A DNA stretch of 64,000 bases from Pseudomonadota bacterium (GCA_027623555.1 JAQBSZ010000010.1:46553-110552), one strand, 5' to 3'. Positions 44,923-55,784 are shown, counted from the stretch's first letter. Made by a program: numbers and translations. The notes: generated by a model not told the origin, from the letters alone.

Positions 44923-46059
44923 ATGAGCATACTTACTAATCTCGAGGAACAACGCATCGGCTTGATACTGTCAGGCGGGGGTGCTCGCGCTGCCTATCAG
45001 ATCGGTGTGTTGCGCGCCGTGGCTAACATACTTCCGAAACATGCTCCCAACCCTTTTCATGTGATATCGGGCACTTCCGCCGGAGCACTTAATGCCGTTT
45101 CGATAGCTACTCACGCCCAGCGGTTGCGCACTGGCGTGCGCACACTGGAGTATATCTGGAAGAACATCAGCAGCGATCAGATCTATGACCCGAACTCTGG
45201 CAATCTGTTGAGCAGTGCATCCAGCGTGCTCCTGTCGATGCTTGGTAGCAAACCGAACGGCAATCAGGTTGCCCTGCTCAACAACGAACCGCTCGCCGGC
45301 TTGTTATCGCGGGTTATCAAGTTTGATCGCATTCAGCGCAACATCGATGCTGGACTGATTGATGCTGTGAGTGTAACCGCGTCTGCCTACAGCACCGGTG
45401 AATCGGTCTCCTTCTACCAGGCGGTAAAAGGTATTAAGGATTGGCAAGGCCCGCACCGCATCGGTATTCGCCACGAACTTTCGTTGCACCATCTAATGGC
45501 ATCGGCAGCGATTCCCATCTTCTTCCCTGCTCGGCAAATCGATAACCAGTTCTACGGAGATGGTGCCATCAGGCAGCTCGCTCCCACCAGCACTGCCATT
45601 CATCTCGGGGCGAGACGCCTGCTGGCCATCGGTGTCAGTGGTAATCGCACCATGGCACCCTTGGCAGACGAGATGAAGGAAGAGCCATCGTTGCTGCAGA
45701 TTGTCGGTCATATCCTCAATAGTGCGTTTGTGGATACGCTGGAGAATGATCTGGAGTTTCTGCGCCACATGAATGAAGTGATCCCCCTCGTTCCAGAGCG
45801 TGCGATCCGCAAGCATGGAATCGAGCTGATCGAAGTAGATTTATTGGAAATCTCTCCGAGTAAAGAACTCAACCTATTGGCTATGGAATACTACGATGAG
45901 CTACCCAAACCCATGTCGAGATACATCAAGCCGGGGTCATCCGGAACCATGTTGAGCCTGATTCTGTTCGAGAAAGGGTTTTGCACCGCACTGTGGCAGC
46001 TCGGCTTCGAAGACGCCATGGCCAAAGAGGCAGATATCAGGCGATTCTTCGGCTGTTAA
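44923..46059 (+). CDS. Patatin-like phospholipase
   Basis: Predicted lipid acyl hydrolase, 378 aa. It has the oxyanion motif [11 protein letters not shown] (18-28), the nucleophile Ser52 in SGTSAGALN, and the partner Asp213 in YGDGAIRQ, so the Ser-Asp dyad is complete. No signal peptide. The gene has no normal Shine-Dalgarno sequence: a 20-bp tandem repeat runs up to the start codon. It ends overlapping the convergent msrA stop by 4 bp. Confidence 0.9.
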   Translation: MSILTNLEEQRIGLILSGGGARAAYQIGVLRAVANILPKHAPNPFHVISGTSAGALNAVSIATHAQRLRTGVRTLEYIWKNISSDQIYDPNSGNLLSSASSVLLSMLGSKPNGNQVALLNNEPLAGLLSRVIKFDRIQRNIDAGLIDAVSVTASAYSTGESVSFYQAVKGIKDWQGPHRIGIRHELSLHHLMASAAIPIFFPARQIDNQFYGDGAIRQLAPTSTAIHLGARRLLAIGVSGNRTMAPLADEMKEEPSLLQIVGHILNSAFVDTLENDLEFLRHMNEVIPLVPERAIRKHGIELIEVDLLEISPSKELNLLAMEYYDELPKPMSRYIKPGSSGTMLSLILFEKGFCTALWQLGFEDAMAKEADIRRFFGC

Positions 46060-46718
46060 CTCGCCGCAGCGGTACTGTCGGGCCGATAACAGGCGCCAGT
46101 GCCCGCGAGTCCACAGTAACCGGCCGGGTTTTTAGCGAGATATTGCTGATGGTAATCCTCAGCATAATAAAACGTTTCCAGCGCTCTGATTTCAGTTGTA
46201 ATTTCAGGATATTTTTTTTCGTTTAAAGCGCGTTGAAACTGCCCTGCGCTGTGTTCTGCAGCAGCTAACTGTTGGGTATCGCTGGTGTAGATCGCTGATC
46301 GGTACTGCGTGCCCTGGTCATTACCCTGACGCATGCCCTGGGTCGGATCGTGTGACTCCCAGAATGCGGCGAGCAGTTGTTCAAAAGATATTTCTGCAGG
46401 GTCAAAATACACCAGGACCACTTCGGTATGGCCGGTGCCGCCGCTGCATACATCCTTGTAAGTCGGATTCGCCGTAAATCCGCCGGCATAGCCAACGGCG
46501 GTGCTGTACACGCCAGGTAGTTGCCAGAAAAGTCGTTCCGCCCCCCAAAAACACCCAATTCCGAACACGGCTTTCTGCAAGTTCTCAGGCACTGGTTCAA
46601 CGATTGGTCTGCCTGAAACAAAATGAGTAGCTGAAAAGCGCAATGGCTGTGCGCGATCGGGAATGGCTGTTTCTCGCTTGGGTAGTTCAAGTGCTTTGTT
46701 ACTTGATTGAAACAACAT
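46056..46718 (-). CDS. msrA: Peptide methionine sulfoxide reductase MsrA
   Basis: Repairs methionine-S-sulfoxide. Catalytic Cys56 in [13 protein letters not shown], then [19 protein letters not shown] and EVVLVYFDP; resolving Cys residues near the C-terminus in [13 protein letters not shown]. 220 aa with the N-terminal extension found in E. coli MsrA (212). Convergent with the patatin gene. Confidence 0.95.
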   Translation of the reverse strand: MLFQSSNKALELPKRETAIPDRAQPLRFSATHFVSGRPIVEPVPENLQKAVFGIGCFWGAERLFWQLPGVYSTAVGYAGGFTANPTYKDVCSGGTGHTEVVLVYFDPAEISFEQLLAAFWESHDPTQGMRQGNDQGTQYRSAIYTSDTQQLAAAEHSAGQFQRALNEKKYPEITTEIRALETFYYAEDYHQQYLAKNPAGYCGLAGTGACYRPDSTAAAS

Positions 46719-46964
46719 ATAGTATTGCCTTCGCTTTTTAGTTCGTTTTCATAACGGTGAATTGATTGGAATAGTAGATTACGGCATGATGATGGCGGCA
46801 ATCTTACCCGTCAGGTATTGTACTGCAATCAAGCGAAATTCTAAGCAGCGTGCAGGGCGAATTTTCGCGCGTTGATGCTGGGATAACTAGTACTGGAATA
46901 ACTGCTGCTGGATAAATAGGGCGCCCATTTACAATTCAATACAAGCGGAAGAAGCGAGGCTTTT

Positions 46965-48290
46965 ATGGACCCAGTCAGACTGACGATGGCACGCATGTCA
47001 AGGGTACTCATTTGTGCCCTGATCAGCACGAGTAGTTTAGCCGCGAACCCAACCACCTTAATCTCTGTTGCTAATCAGTCTGTTACGAGTACCGTCATGC
47101 CAACCGATGCCAATTACTTCGCCAATAATAGTGCCCCCATTACTCCATTCGAGATAGCGATACCTGATAGCGCTATTGCTGATTTAAAGACGCGTCTCGG
47201 CAATTCCCGCCTTCCAGATCAGATAGCGAACACCAGTTGGGAATATGGAACCGACCTCGCTTACCTGACCGAACTCATCGAATACTGGCGCGCAGACTTC
47301 GACTGGCGGGAACAAGAATCTCAATTAAATCAATTCGATCAGTTCAAAACTGAAATAGATGGTTTAGAAATGCACTTCATCCATCAGCGCTCGGAAAATG
47401 CAGATGCCATTCCGCTGCTGATCGTACACGGCTGGCCCGGTTCAATCAGCGAGTTTATCGGCATCATCGATCCCCTGACTGACCCGGTCGCACATGGGGG
47501 TGAGTTGTCAGACTCTTTTCATGTAATAGCCCCTTCCTTGCCTGGATTCGGCTTTTCCGGCATTCCCACTGAACCCGGGTATAGCCCGGAAAAGATTGCC
47601 CACATCCTGGCGGCTCTCATGGAGCGGATCGGCTATGGGCAATACGCCATAGCGGGTGGCGACTGGGGCGCCATCATTAATCGGCATCTGGCAAATAACT
47701 ACCCCGAACGACTCATCGGTCTGCACTCGAACATGGTGCTGGCGGGTGCTCCCAGCGACCCTGAGCAGCGAGCCAGGGTAACAGAAGCCGAGCAAGCCGC
47801 CCGTACTGCCCGTGGTGCCTATATGCGGAATGAGACTGCCTATCAACAAATTCAAGGCAGTAAGCCGCAAAGCTTAGGTTATGGGTTAAATGACTCACCG
47901 GCTGGGCTGGCGGCCTGGATCGTGGAGAAGTTTCATGGTTGGACCGACATGCCGCAGGGAGCCGACGGCTACCTGGATGACTATTTCACGAAAGATCAGA
48001 TTCTGACCAATATCGCCATCTACTGGTTTACCGGCACGATCACCTCTTCTACCCGCATTTACTTCGAAAACAGCAAGACTCCCGTGGCAAAACTGATTGG
48101 CTATATCGATGTCCCTACCGGTGCCGCCATCTTTCCAGCGGAGATTTTCATAACACCCCGTGCCTGGGCCGAGGCGGCCTATGACCTGCGCCATTGGCGT
48201 GTCATGTCTGAAGGTGGGCATTTCGCCGCATTGGAACAACCTGAACTCTACCTCAATGACCTGCGGGAATTTTTTCGTTTACTGCGCTGA
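46965..48290 (+). CDS. Epoxide hydrolase, microsomal type, with signal peptide
   Basis: An alpha/beta hydrolase of 441 aa. An N-terminal signal-like segment (VLICALISTSSLAANP) is followed by the EHN domain (PFEIAIPDSAIADLKTRL, about 61-78) and the core with HGWPG (155-159), nucleophile Asp233 in GGDWGAI, and the catalytic His near 419 in EGGHFAALEQP. The EHN domain marks the mammalian EPHX1-type group. Substrate unknown. Export to the periplasm is inferred from the N-terminus. Confidence 0.9.
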   Translation: MDPVRLTMARMSRVLICALISTSSLAANPTTLISVANQSVTSTVMPTDANYFANNSAPITPFEIAIPDSAIADLKTRLGNSRLPDQIANTSWEYGTDLAYLTELIEYWRADFDWREQESQLNQFDQFKTEIDGLEMHFIHQRSENADAIPLLIVHGWPGSISEFIGIIDPLTDPVAHGGELSDSFHVIAPSLPGFGFSGIPTEPGYSPEKIAHILAALMERIGYGQYAIAGGDWGAIINRHLANNYPERLIGLHSNMVLAGAPSDPEQRARVTEAEQAARTARGAYMRNETAYQQIQGSKPQSLGYGLNDSPAGLAAWIVEKFHGWTDMPQGADGYLDDYFTKDQILTNIAIYWFTGTITSSTRIYFENSKTPVAKLIGYIDVPTGAAIFPAEIFITPRAWAEAAYDLRHWRVMSEGGHFAALEQPELYLNDLREFFRLLR

Positions 48291-48336
48291 ATCACTCCTC
48301 TAGAGTTGAGCCTCCACGTTACTAAGCAAGATCACC

Positions 48337-49917
48337 ATGACTGACATTGCCAATAGCCAAGCGAATGAAATGAAGGGCGTGCTGGCCTGGATAGAACGCT
48401 CGGGGAATAAATTGCCTGATCCTGTGTTTATCTTTCTATGGTGCATCGCCGCCGTAATAGTCATCAGCGTGATCACAGCCCTGGCTGGAGTTTCAGCCTT
48501 GCATCCAACCCAGGTCGATGCGGCTGGCAACGCACTCATTGTCAATGCCGAAAGCCTGTTATCCGCTGCGAATATCCAGCGCCTGCTCGTGGAAATGCCG
48601 GCCACGTTTACCGGGTTTCATCCCCTGGGCTATGTACTGGTGGTAATGCTCGGTGCCGGAGTTGCAGAGCGCTCGGGTCTATTTGCCTCGGCCATGAGTG
48701 GTGCTGTATCCAGGGCCCCGGCCATATTACTCACCCCCGCGGTTGCCCTCATCGGCATGATGGGTAATCTTGCGGCTGATGCCGCCTATGTGGTGCTGAT
48801 TCCGCTGGCTGGAGTTATCTTTGCCGCAGCCGGACGCCATCCGATTGCTGGAATCGCCGCTGCTTTCGCCGGTGTTTCAGGTGGCTTCTCCGCCAACCTG
48901 GTACCCGGACAGCTGGATGCGCTGTTATTTGGCATAACCGAAGCGGCTGCCGAAACGATTATGCCGAGTTGGGATGCGAACATCGCCGGGAATGCCTATT
49001 TCATTATCGCGATGACGGTGGTGTACCTGCCTGTGATCTGGTGGGTTACCGACCGCGTTATCGAACCTCGACTCGCCCCAATAGTCCCGGGGGAGATTCA
49101 GAGCAGTACCGCCGGAGTTATCAAGAACCCGGACTCTGCACTGAGCTCGGATGAAGTAAAAGGATTGCGCCGCGCCGGCCTGGCTTGTCTTGGCGTCGTT
49201 GGGCTGTGGATTTTCCTCTGCATAGGTCCAGGCACGCCTCTCATCGATGAGACGGCGACAGCAGAAGCGCGCCTTAGCCCTTTATTTCAATCACTCGTTG
49301 CCGGATTTTTCTTCTTGTTTCTCGCGGCGGGTTGGGCTTATGGGAGTGCGGCTGGAACAGTTACGAACCATCGCGACATCGTACGAATGATGAGCGAAGC
49401 AATGAGTGACCTTGCCTACTACCTGGTACTCGCGTTCGCGGCAGCCCATTTTGTTGCCATGTTTAACTGGTCAAACCTGGGATTAATTTTTGCCATCAAG
49501 GGTGCAGCAGTACTTGGGGGGTCAAACCTCCCAGATTCTATCCTGCTCGCCTTCATCATTTTATTTGGCGCGTCAATAAATTTATTCATCGGCTCTGCCA
49601 GTGCAAAGTGGGCGTTACTGGCTCCGGTGTTGGTGCCCATGCTGATGCTGCTTGGCATAAGCCCGGAAATGAGCACGGCTGCCTACCGTGTCGGCGACGG
49701 CGCCACCAACATCATCACCCCATTGATGCCTTACTTCCCGCTTATTCTGGTTTTTTGTCAGCGCTGGCAAAAAGAATTCGGCCTGGGAAGCCTCGCTGCA
49801 ACGATGCTACCCTATTCCCTTTTGTTACTCGGGTCCGGCTTACTCATGACAATCATCTGGGTAGTGCTGGGTATCCCACTGGGCCCCGGTGCGACTGTCG
49901 AGTTTTCGCTTCAATAA
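48337..49917 (+). CDS. AbgT-family transporter
   Basis: 526-aa inner-membrane protein with about 11-12 hydrophobic segments. It starts with a cytoplasmic stretch (GVLAWIERSGNKLPDP, typical of AbgT/YdaH) and has NLAADAAYVVLIPLAGVIFAAAGRHP and GVSGGFSANLVPGQLDALL in the first half, FIGSASAKWALLAPVLVPML in the second. Relatives import p-aminobenzoyl-glutamate or export sulfonamide-like antimetabolites by proton exchange. The direction here cannot be told from the sequence. Confidence 0.88.
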   Translation: MTDIANSQANEMKGVLAWIERSGNKLPDPVFIFLWCIAAVIVISVITALAGVSALHPTQVDAAGNALIVNAESLLSAANIQRLLVEMPATFTGFHPLGYVLVVMLGAGVAERSGLFASAMSGAVSRAPAILLTPAVALIGMMGNLAADAAYVVLIPLAGVIFAAAGRHPIAGIAAAFAGVSGGFSANLVPGQLDALLFGITEAAAETIMPSWDANIAGNAYFIIAMTVVYLPVIWWVTDRVIEPRLAPIVPGEIQSSTAGVIKNPDSALSSDEVKGLRRAGLACLGVVGLWIFLCIGPGTPLIDETATAEARLSPLFQSLVAGFFFLFLAAGWAYGSAAGTVTNHRDIVRMMSEAMSDLAYYLVLAFAAAHFVAMFNWSNLGLIFAIKGAAVLGGSNLPDSILLAFIILFGASINLFIGSASAKWALLAPVLVPMLMLLGISPEMSTAAYRVGDGATNIITPLMPYFPLILVFCQRWQKEFGLGSLAATMLPYSLLLLGSGLLMTIIWVVLGIPLGPGATVEFSLQ

Positions 49918-49951
49918 AGATTGACAGACGCACAATATTTATCAGGATCGA

Positions 49952-51538
49952 ATGATGAAAAACATGTTACCTTTGTTAGGATATTTATTGGCAGCTGTTA
50001 CTGCGTTCGCGGCAGCAGCTCAGGAAATCGAATATCCCCCGTCATTTAACGAACCCATGCAATTGTTTCCGCAAGCAATGGGAGACTTTCACTTTCCTAT
50101 TTCTTCTGACAACGAATTAGCGCAGGCATATTTCGATCAGGGTTTTCAATTGATGTATGCCTTTGCCAAGGACGATGCCGCGAGATCATTCCAGGCATCG
50201 CACCTGGCTGATCCTGATTGTGCAATCTGTTACTGGGGTGAAGCCTGGGCCTGGGGCTCCTATCTCAACGGGGCGATGACGACCGCCCAGGCGCCCCGCG
50301 CCTACTTCGCACTGCAACAGGCGCTCGCCAATATTGATAAGGCAACGGCTAAAGAAGCCGATATGATCCGCAGTTTACAAACTCGCTATGTTGAGAATTT
50401 TGATCCGCAGACCCGCCGTGTTCAGGACCAGGCCTATGCCCTGGAGATGGCCAGGCTGGCGCAGGATTAGCCCGATGACCTGGAAGTTGCCACGCTCTAC
50501 GCCGACTCGTTATTTCTTCTGGAAGAACGTGGCGGCTACCGTGACCTGGACGATCCCAATGTCATTCGCTTGCACGGTGTCTTGCTCGGCATACTGGAAA
50601 GAGATATCCAGCACCCAGGTGCCTGTCACTTGCTGGTGCATGCGACAGAGTCAACGCTTACTCCCGAACTGGCTGCACCCTGCGCACGCTTTCTTGGCAA
50701 TTCCATACCTGGTGCCAGCCATATAAATCATATGCCCAGTCACACCTGGAACGAGATGGGGTTGTGGCATGACGCTGTTCGCGCCAATACACTGGCCTGG
50801 CATTCTGACCAGAAGGCTGCCTTCGGCGAAGGGTTCGCCATCTATCCTACCCATAACCTGACCATGCTGTATTACGCCGCAAGCATGGGAGGCGAAAGCG
50901 CCACGGCGATCCAGGCCGCCAAGGATCTGGCGAAACTGAATCAAAATTCGTCGATGCTGGCGCTGGCACTGGTGCGTTTCGGTCGCTTCGATGAGGTGCT
51001 GCAGGTTACAGATGCTCCCAGTGGTGAGATCAACATCAGTATGTTCGATTTCGCCCAGGGTTATGCCGCATTGAAAGAAGGTGATACAGAACAGGCCAGA
51101 AAGATCGCCGCATTACTGGTAGAACTGACTCAGACAACTACCGCACGGTTTCGCTTTCACGAGGGTAAAGATATTGTCGGAACCCTGGCGGGCATACTGG
51201 AAGGTGAAATTGCCTGGTCCGTCGGTAATCTGGAAGCGGCAGCCCAGGCGTTTCGCAAGGCGACTGATTACTATGACAATCTCAATTACGATGAACCCGA
51301 ACCGCTGCCATTCCCACCGCGTCACTGGCTCGGCGCCGCCTACCTGGAATTAGGGGCATTCGACAATGCCGTGGCAGTCTATCGTCGCGACTTGCAGGAC
51401 CATCCGCACAACATCTGGTCATTGTATGGCGTACAGCAGGCGCTGGCCCGACTCGGTGAGTCTGACCCGGTTATTGACCAGGATTTGTTCGAGGCATCTA
51501 ACTACGCGGACATCTGGTTAATGAGCACTAAGCACTAA
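49952..51538 (+). pseudogene. Exported TPR-like protein gene interrupted by one in-frame amber codon
   Basis: A signal peptide (LLGYLLAAVTAFAAAAQ) and a TPR-like region (AYFDQGFQLMYAFAKDDAARSFQASHLADPDCAICYWGEA architecture) run in one frame to a TAG at 50468-50470. The same frame then continues without another stop for 356 codons to 51538, with PDDLEVATLYADSLFLLEE, HPGACHLLVHATEST and HMPSHTWNEMGLWHDA. Around the stop the reading is ARLAQD-stop-PDDLEV; a Tyr (TAC/TAT) at that place would restore a normal LAQDYPDDLEVATLYA. This looks like a recent nonsense mutation or a sequencing error. An internal ATG at 50570 might give a 322-aa C-terminal product. Confidence 0.85.
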
Positions 51539-51545
51539 CCCACTT

Positions 51546-54125
51546 TCAGGCGGAATTGCGCGCCGCATTTATATTGCCGAAAAGACTGCGGATTACCATC
51601 TTCTCATAGAGCTTAATCTCTGCTGTCTCCTGGGCGGGCTGCTTTGCCAGGGTATTCAGCTTCATTAGCGCAAATTGCTGTACTATGAGCAGTGGCAATA
51701 CAACACGCTGGCGCAGGCCTATGCTATTGCGGCTGGTAGGATTATCTTCCAGCATAACTGTTTGACCTGACACCTTTAACACCATCTCCAGGCTGAGCTG
51801 ATATTCGTCATAGATTGATTGCCAGAACTTGCCAAACACTGGATGCTCCTGCATATACGCTGTTAAGCGAAAATCTGACTTGCTCATGCTTTGCATGCTG
51901 TTGCCGATCAGCGCCTCAAAGAAACCCGAATGCTGATATAACTGTTGACACTCTTCCAGCCTGCCTTCGCGTTCGATGCTTTTAAGTGCAGTACCCAATC
52001 CGTAGTATCCCGGTACATTCTGCTTCAGCTGACTCCAGGCGCCAACGAACGGTATTGCTCTGAGATCTTCAAATTGCAGTTCCTGACCTGCGCCACGCCT
52101 GGTCGGTCTGCTGCCTATATTAGTCTGCGCGTAATATTTCAGCGTACTCATCTGTTCCAGGTAGGCCAGAAATAACGGATGTTCCTTAAAGGCCAGGTAT
52201 TTTTGAAAACTGAGTTCAGCCAGATCTTCCATCAAGCTTCTCTGCTGGTCATTCAGTTCACGTTCGGGGTGGTCGTACAAATTATTTTCGAGTCCCGCGG
52301 CCAACAGTTGCCGCAGATTGTGTAGCGCTGCATCTGCTGTTCCGTAGTACGAACTGATAGTTTGTCCCTGTACTGTAAGCTGAATCTGATTCGATTCAAT
52401 CTTCTTGCCCAGTGCGGCATAGAACTTATAGGTGCTACCACCGCCTCGCGCCGGCGGGCCGCCACGCCCATCGAAGAACGCGACTTCGATTTCATGGAGT
52501 CGCGACACTTCAGTCACATTTTCTTTGGCACTGTAGATTGCCCAGTTTGCCATCAGGTATCCGCCGTCCTTGGTCCCGTCGGAAAAACCCAGCATTACGG
52601 TTTGCCGGTTATCCCTGCGCTGCAGATGTCGTCGATAGGGCGTCATCTGATAGAGCGAGCGCATATTCTCACCTGCATGGCGCAAGTCATTGATAGTCTC
52701 AAACAGAGGCACTATGTCGACATTGAGATCATCCAGGCTGGTTCCAGCCAACTGGAATAAGGCGATCAAGCGGGCGATGTCGATTGGGCCTCGACAGTTA
52801 CTGATGATATAGCGATGACACGCCGCCATCCCGTTGCGTGCCTGGATCGTCTTGATTGCTTGCAGCGACTCTAGCGTGTCCCGGCAAAGTTCATCTTCAA
52901 TAGATTCTGGTTCTATGCATTCAGAGACTGCCAGCAGTGCTTCGATCTGTGCTGACTCGCCAAGCTCATCAAAGTTCGGAGGCAGGAGAATGTCAGAACT
53001 CTCCCTAATCTTACTGAGCACCGAATTAAGCACCCGAGAATCCTGTCTGATATCCAGGCTGGCAAAATGAAAACCGAAAGCAGCAACCTTGCGGCGAAAG
53101 GACTGTAACTGGTCGAGAAATAGTCCCTGGTATTTTTCCACTAATAGTTGTTGTATGGTGTCGAGAGCCGCAGCTAATTGCTCTACTGTTGCAAAGCAGG
53201 CAGCAGTATCCTGAATCATTTCTGCGTGTATGCGCTTCTCGATTGATTCCAGCTTTTCATAAATACCATCGAAACTCAGCCGTCTTTTGAGACTCCTGAT
53301 ATCCTGGTGATAACACTCCAGGATTCGATAGCGCAGGTTCTCAGCGACTTGCAGGGTAATCGCCGTTGTGACATACGGATTTCCGTCGCGGTCTCCACCC
53401 GGCCAAAATCCGATGCTCAATGGATGCACAATGTCGCCGCCATCACTTTCCAGGAAAGTCGATAAATTATCCTGAATCTCTCCGAACGACGGATAAAAGA
53501 TATTACTCAGATACCAGGTGAGTTGTGCGGCCTCATTGAGGGGCGTAGGTTTCTCTTTCTGAAAGAAAGGCGTGTTACCGAGCTGTTGGAGCAGATCACG
53601 TGACAGGCCGATGTCATTCGCCTTAATTGCTTCGGTAAGGTCGTTTATGATAGCCAGCACCGGCCCGGGGTAAAACTGGGTGGGATGTGCCGTCAAAATC
53701 ACGCGCGCTACAAACTTACTCAACACGGTTTTAAATTCTTTCTCCAGCCCATCGGCATCGACCCGTTCGATCAGTTTACGCAGTCGATTGGTAGCGTCGG
53801 TCTGGTGGATCTCTTTAAACGCCGCGTCCTCAAGCGCATCGAGCAAGACGATCTGCCGTTCGACATACTGAATAATCTTGAATAGGAACTGTGCCTGCTT
53901 GTGCTCATCCAGGCCCGGTCTGTGGGCGGTAAAAAACTGCTCGAGGATCTCTGTGGGGTTCAGCCCATCCTCCAAACCCTTGAAGCTGGCCTCTTCAAGC
54001 AGAGGCAATAGCAGCCCGGTTTGTTCAACGGCATCCAGAGGAAGTGTCAAGAACAAGCTGTTATAAAGCTGGTACTTAAGCTCTACAAGATTCTCATAGG
54101 CATGCTTCAGGGAAGGCTCGGGCAC
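51546..54125 (-). CDS. ppc: Phosphoenolpyruvate carboxylase, divergent clade
   Basis: Forms oxaloacetate from PEP and bicarbonate. 859 aa. The catalytic His is in ILTAHPTQFYPGPVLAIIND, and GFSDGTKDGGYLMANWAIY, the mobile loop FFDGRGGPPARGGGSTYKFY, GSRPTRRGAG and RAIPFVGAWSQLKQ are present. The loop differs from the FHGRGGxxGRGG of E. coli-type enzymes and resembles the form I recall from Bacteroidetes; TAHPTQFYP also replaces TAHPTEVNRR. This may reflect horizontal transfer or an old paralogue. Convergent with the TPR gene, 8 bp apart. Confidence 0.93.
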   Translation of the reverse strand: MPEPSLKHAYENLVELKYQLYNSLFLTLPLDAVEQTGLLLPLLEEASFKGLEDGLNPTEILEQFFTAHRPGLDEHKQAQFLFKIIQYVERQIVLLDALEDAAFKEIHQTDATNRLRKLIERVDADGLEKEFKTVLSKFVARVILTAHPTQFYPGPVLAIINDLTEAIKANDIGLSRDLLQQLGNTPFFQKEKPTPLNEAAQLTWYLSNIFYPSFGEIQDNLSTFLESDGGDIVHPLSIGFWPGGDRDGNPYVTTAITLQVAENLRYRILECYHQDIRSLKRRLSFDGIYEKLESIEKRIHAEMIQDTAACFATVEQLAAALDTIQQLLVEKYQGLFLDQLQSFRRKVAAFGFHFASLDIRQDSRVLNSVLSKIRESSDILLPPNFDELGESAQIEALLAVSECIEPESIEDELCRDTLESLQAIKTIQARNGMAACHRYIISNCRGPIDIARLIALFQLAGTSLDDLNVDIVPLFETINDLRHAGENMRSLYQMTPYRRHLQRRDNRQTVMLGFSDGTKDGGYLMANWAIYSAKENVTEVSRLHEIEVAFFDGRGGPPARGGGSTYKFYAALGKKIESNQIQLTVQGQTISSYYGTADAALHNLRQLLAAGLENNLYDHPERELNDQQRSLMEDLAELSFQKYLAFKEHPLFLAYLEQMSTLKYYAQTNIGSRPTRRGAGQELQFEDLRAIPFVGAWSQLKQNVPGYYGLGTALKSIEREGRLEECQQLYQHSGFFEALIGNSMQSMSKSDFRLTAYMQEHPVFGKFWQSIYDEYQLSLEMVLKVSGQTVMLEDNPTSRNSIGLRQRVVLPLLIVQQFALMKLNTLAKQPAQETAEIKLYEKMVIRSLFGNINAARNSA

Positions 54126-54197
54126 GGACTCATCACTCGGAATTTATCGGACTGGGAATTGTTGCATCGTAATCAAGTGTAATTTCAGCCCCTGGCA

Positions 54198-55124
54198 TTA
54201 GAACCTGGCGCGTAGTATTACCGGCGGATCGTCATCTGCAAAATGTGGTTGCACCACGAAAATATCATCGCCAACTGCGGCAGCCGTGGTCGCCTGTCCG
54301 GTAAAACTGGCCATACCAGTCAGGCCGGCGCTGGCCCAATGATCATCGCTGGCGTATTTCATTACACTGCTGGTGTTATTGGAGGTGGACACCAACCCAC
54401 CATCTGCTGCCCATACCAGTCCATCGCCCCCGGCGGCTGGAAAATCCAGCGCCACTAACGACCAACGCTGGGGATTATTCACTGGAACTTTCAGCAATTG
54501 GCCAGAACCGGAAGAGACTACAATCAGATAACCCTCGGGATGGTACTCGATGCCATTCAGGTTGAAGCCAGAGTTCTGACCCAGATCGAGCAGTACGCTG
54601 GGTTTGAAATAGCGGTCGACCTTGTAAATGATGTTCATTCTTGTGTCGGTGACAAACGCCGTACCGGCAGCGCTTATGGCCACATCATTGGCAAAATAGT
54701 TTGCATCTGCTGGTGGGTTCTCGATGCTGCCTGATAAATCTACCATCGCCAATCGATCGCCAGTGGCCAGATCATAGATTCCCAACAGAGCAGCCCCGGT
54801 TCCTGCACGACGATCTGCATTGGCCACCAACAGCCGGTTACGCATTTCATCCACTTCGATGCCGACGCTCGACATCAACGCTTCATCAGTTACTACTACG
54901 CGCAGCCTGCCGCTGTTGCTGATTTCATAGATGCTGCCATCGCTTAACGAACCGGTCAGGAAGCGGCTGTTGCGCGTATCGTATTCGATACCCTCGGGTA
55001 TGAAGCCACCGCGCTCGGTAACGATACGGTCTGGAATCGAGCTGGCAGGATTGCTGGAGATGCCGGTGGTACAGGCGACGGGTAAACAAACCAATAGCAC
55101 AGCGCCTAGTCGTTGGAGAATCAT
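54198..55124 (-). CDS. SMP-30/gluconolactonase-like lipoprotein
   Basis: 308-aa protein with a lipoprotein signal (VLLVCLPVACTTG, Cys18) and a beta-propeller of the SMP-30/gluconolactonase type. Seen: GGFIPEGIEYDTRNSRFLTGSL, SVGIEVDEMRNRLLVANAD, NYFANDVAISAAGTAFVTD and NLNGIEYHPEGYLIVV, repeated blades with N-G-I-E/D-type metal-site patterns. Enzyme activity cannot be confirmed. It lies 72 bp upstream of ppc on the same strand. Confidence 0.78.
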   Translation of the reverse strand: MILQRLGAVLLVCLPVACTTGISSNPASSIPDRIVTERGGFIPEGIEYDTRNSRFLTGSLSDGSIYEISNSGRLRVVVTDEALMSSVGIEVDEMRNRLLVANADRRAGTGAALLGIYDLATGDRLAMVDLSGSIENPPADANYFANDVAISAAGTAFVTDTRMNIIYKVDRYFKPSVLLDLGQNSGFNLNGIEYHPEGYLIVVSSGSGQLLKVPVNNPQRWSLVALDFPAAGGDGLVWAADGGLVSTSNNTSSVMKYASDDHWASAGLTGMASFTGQATTAAAVGDDIFVVQPHFADDDPPVILRARF

Positions 55125-55333
55125 GAAGTACCTCTGTAAAGCCCAAAAAAGCAGGAACGAGTGCTGGTATTGTACCCTTAAACGTTTTCCGAATCGGTAC
55201 AGGCCTTTAAAACAAAGCTTTTAGCAGGCCCGGTGCTCTGTTTTAATCAGCAAGCCAAAATTTTTACCAGATTCTGACTTATCACTAAAGGGAGTGTTCA
55301 GTTCTGTCACATTTCACTTTTCGACCCGACTAC

Positions 55334-55738
55334 TTGCTGGTTTGCCTGTTATTGCAACCGGGTCTGAGTCAACCCCTGTTGGGTGCCGCCGAGAACCTGG
55401 CCTTGCAATCCGTCGTGACAGATAGTTCCGACTGGGGTTGGAACCTGGTGATTGCACTCACAGTACTGTCGGTTACTGTGGCTAGCGCCGCGCTGCCGAT
55501 TGCCGCATTACGCCAGTGGCAGGGAGTCTGGCGCCTCAGTGCAGCCCTGCCATTACTGATACTCGCCATCTGGTTAGGCATCATCTTCATCTCGCGTGTC
55601 ATTTCGGCAGAATCCCATGGATTATGGGCTTTCGAGGTTTTCGGCTGGGCGATGCTGAATATGATCTACATGGTGGCCCTCATGACGATCAAGCGCATAT
55701 TTGAGAAAGAAGCTAAAGAAAAATCGATAACAGATTGA
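55334..55738 (+). CDS. Small membrane protein of unknown function
   Basis: 134 aa with a signal-like or first membrane segment (LLVCLLLQPGLSQPLLGA) and three further hydrophobic stretches (NLVIALTVLSVTVASAALPIAAL, LSAALPLLILAIWLGIIFI, FGWAMLNMIYMVALMTI). No family recognised. The start is uncertain: TTG at 55334 is used here; a CTG at 55304 would add ten residues and has AGGGAG upstream. Stand-alone between the SMP-30-like gene and the rhodanese gene. Confidence 0.55.
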   Translation: MLVCLLLQPGLSQPLLGAAENLALQSVVTDSSDWGWNLVIALTVLSVTVASAALPIAALRQWQGVWRLSAALPLLILAIWLGIIFISRVISAESHGLWAFEVFGWAMLNMIYMVALMTIKRIFEKEAKEKSITD

Positions 55739-55784
55739 ATTTAATTAAATTTTACAGATTACTAGCTGATTACTAAATAGTGTC

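Noticed and set aside
52362..52760. 132-codon plus-strand frame inside ppc
   Set aside because: Shadow of the ppc gene with no start context or motifs.
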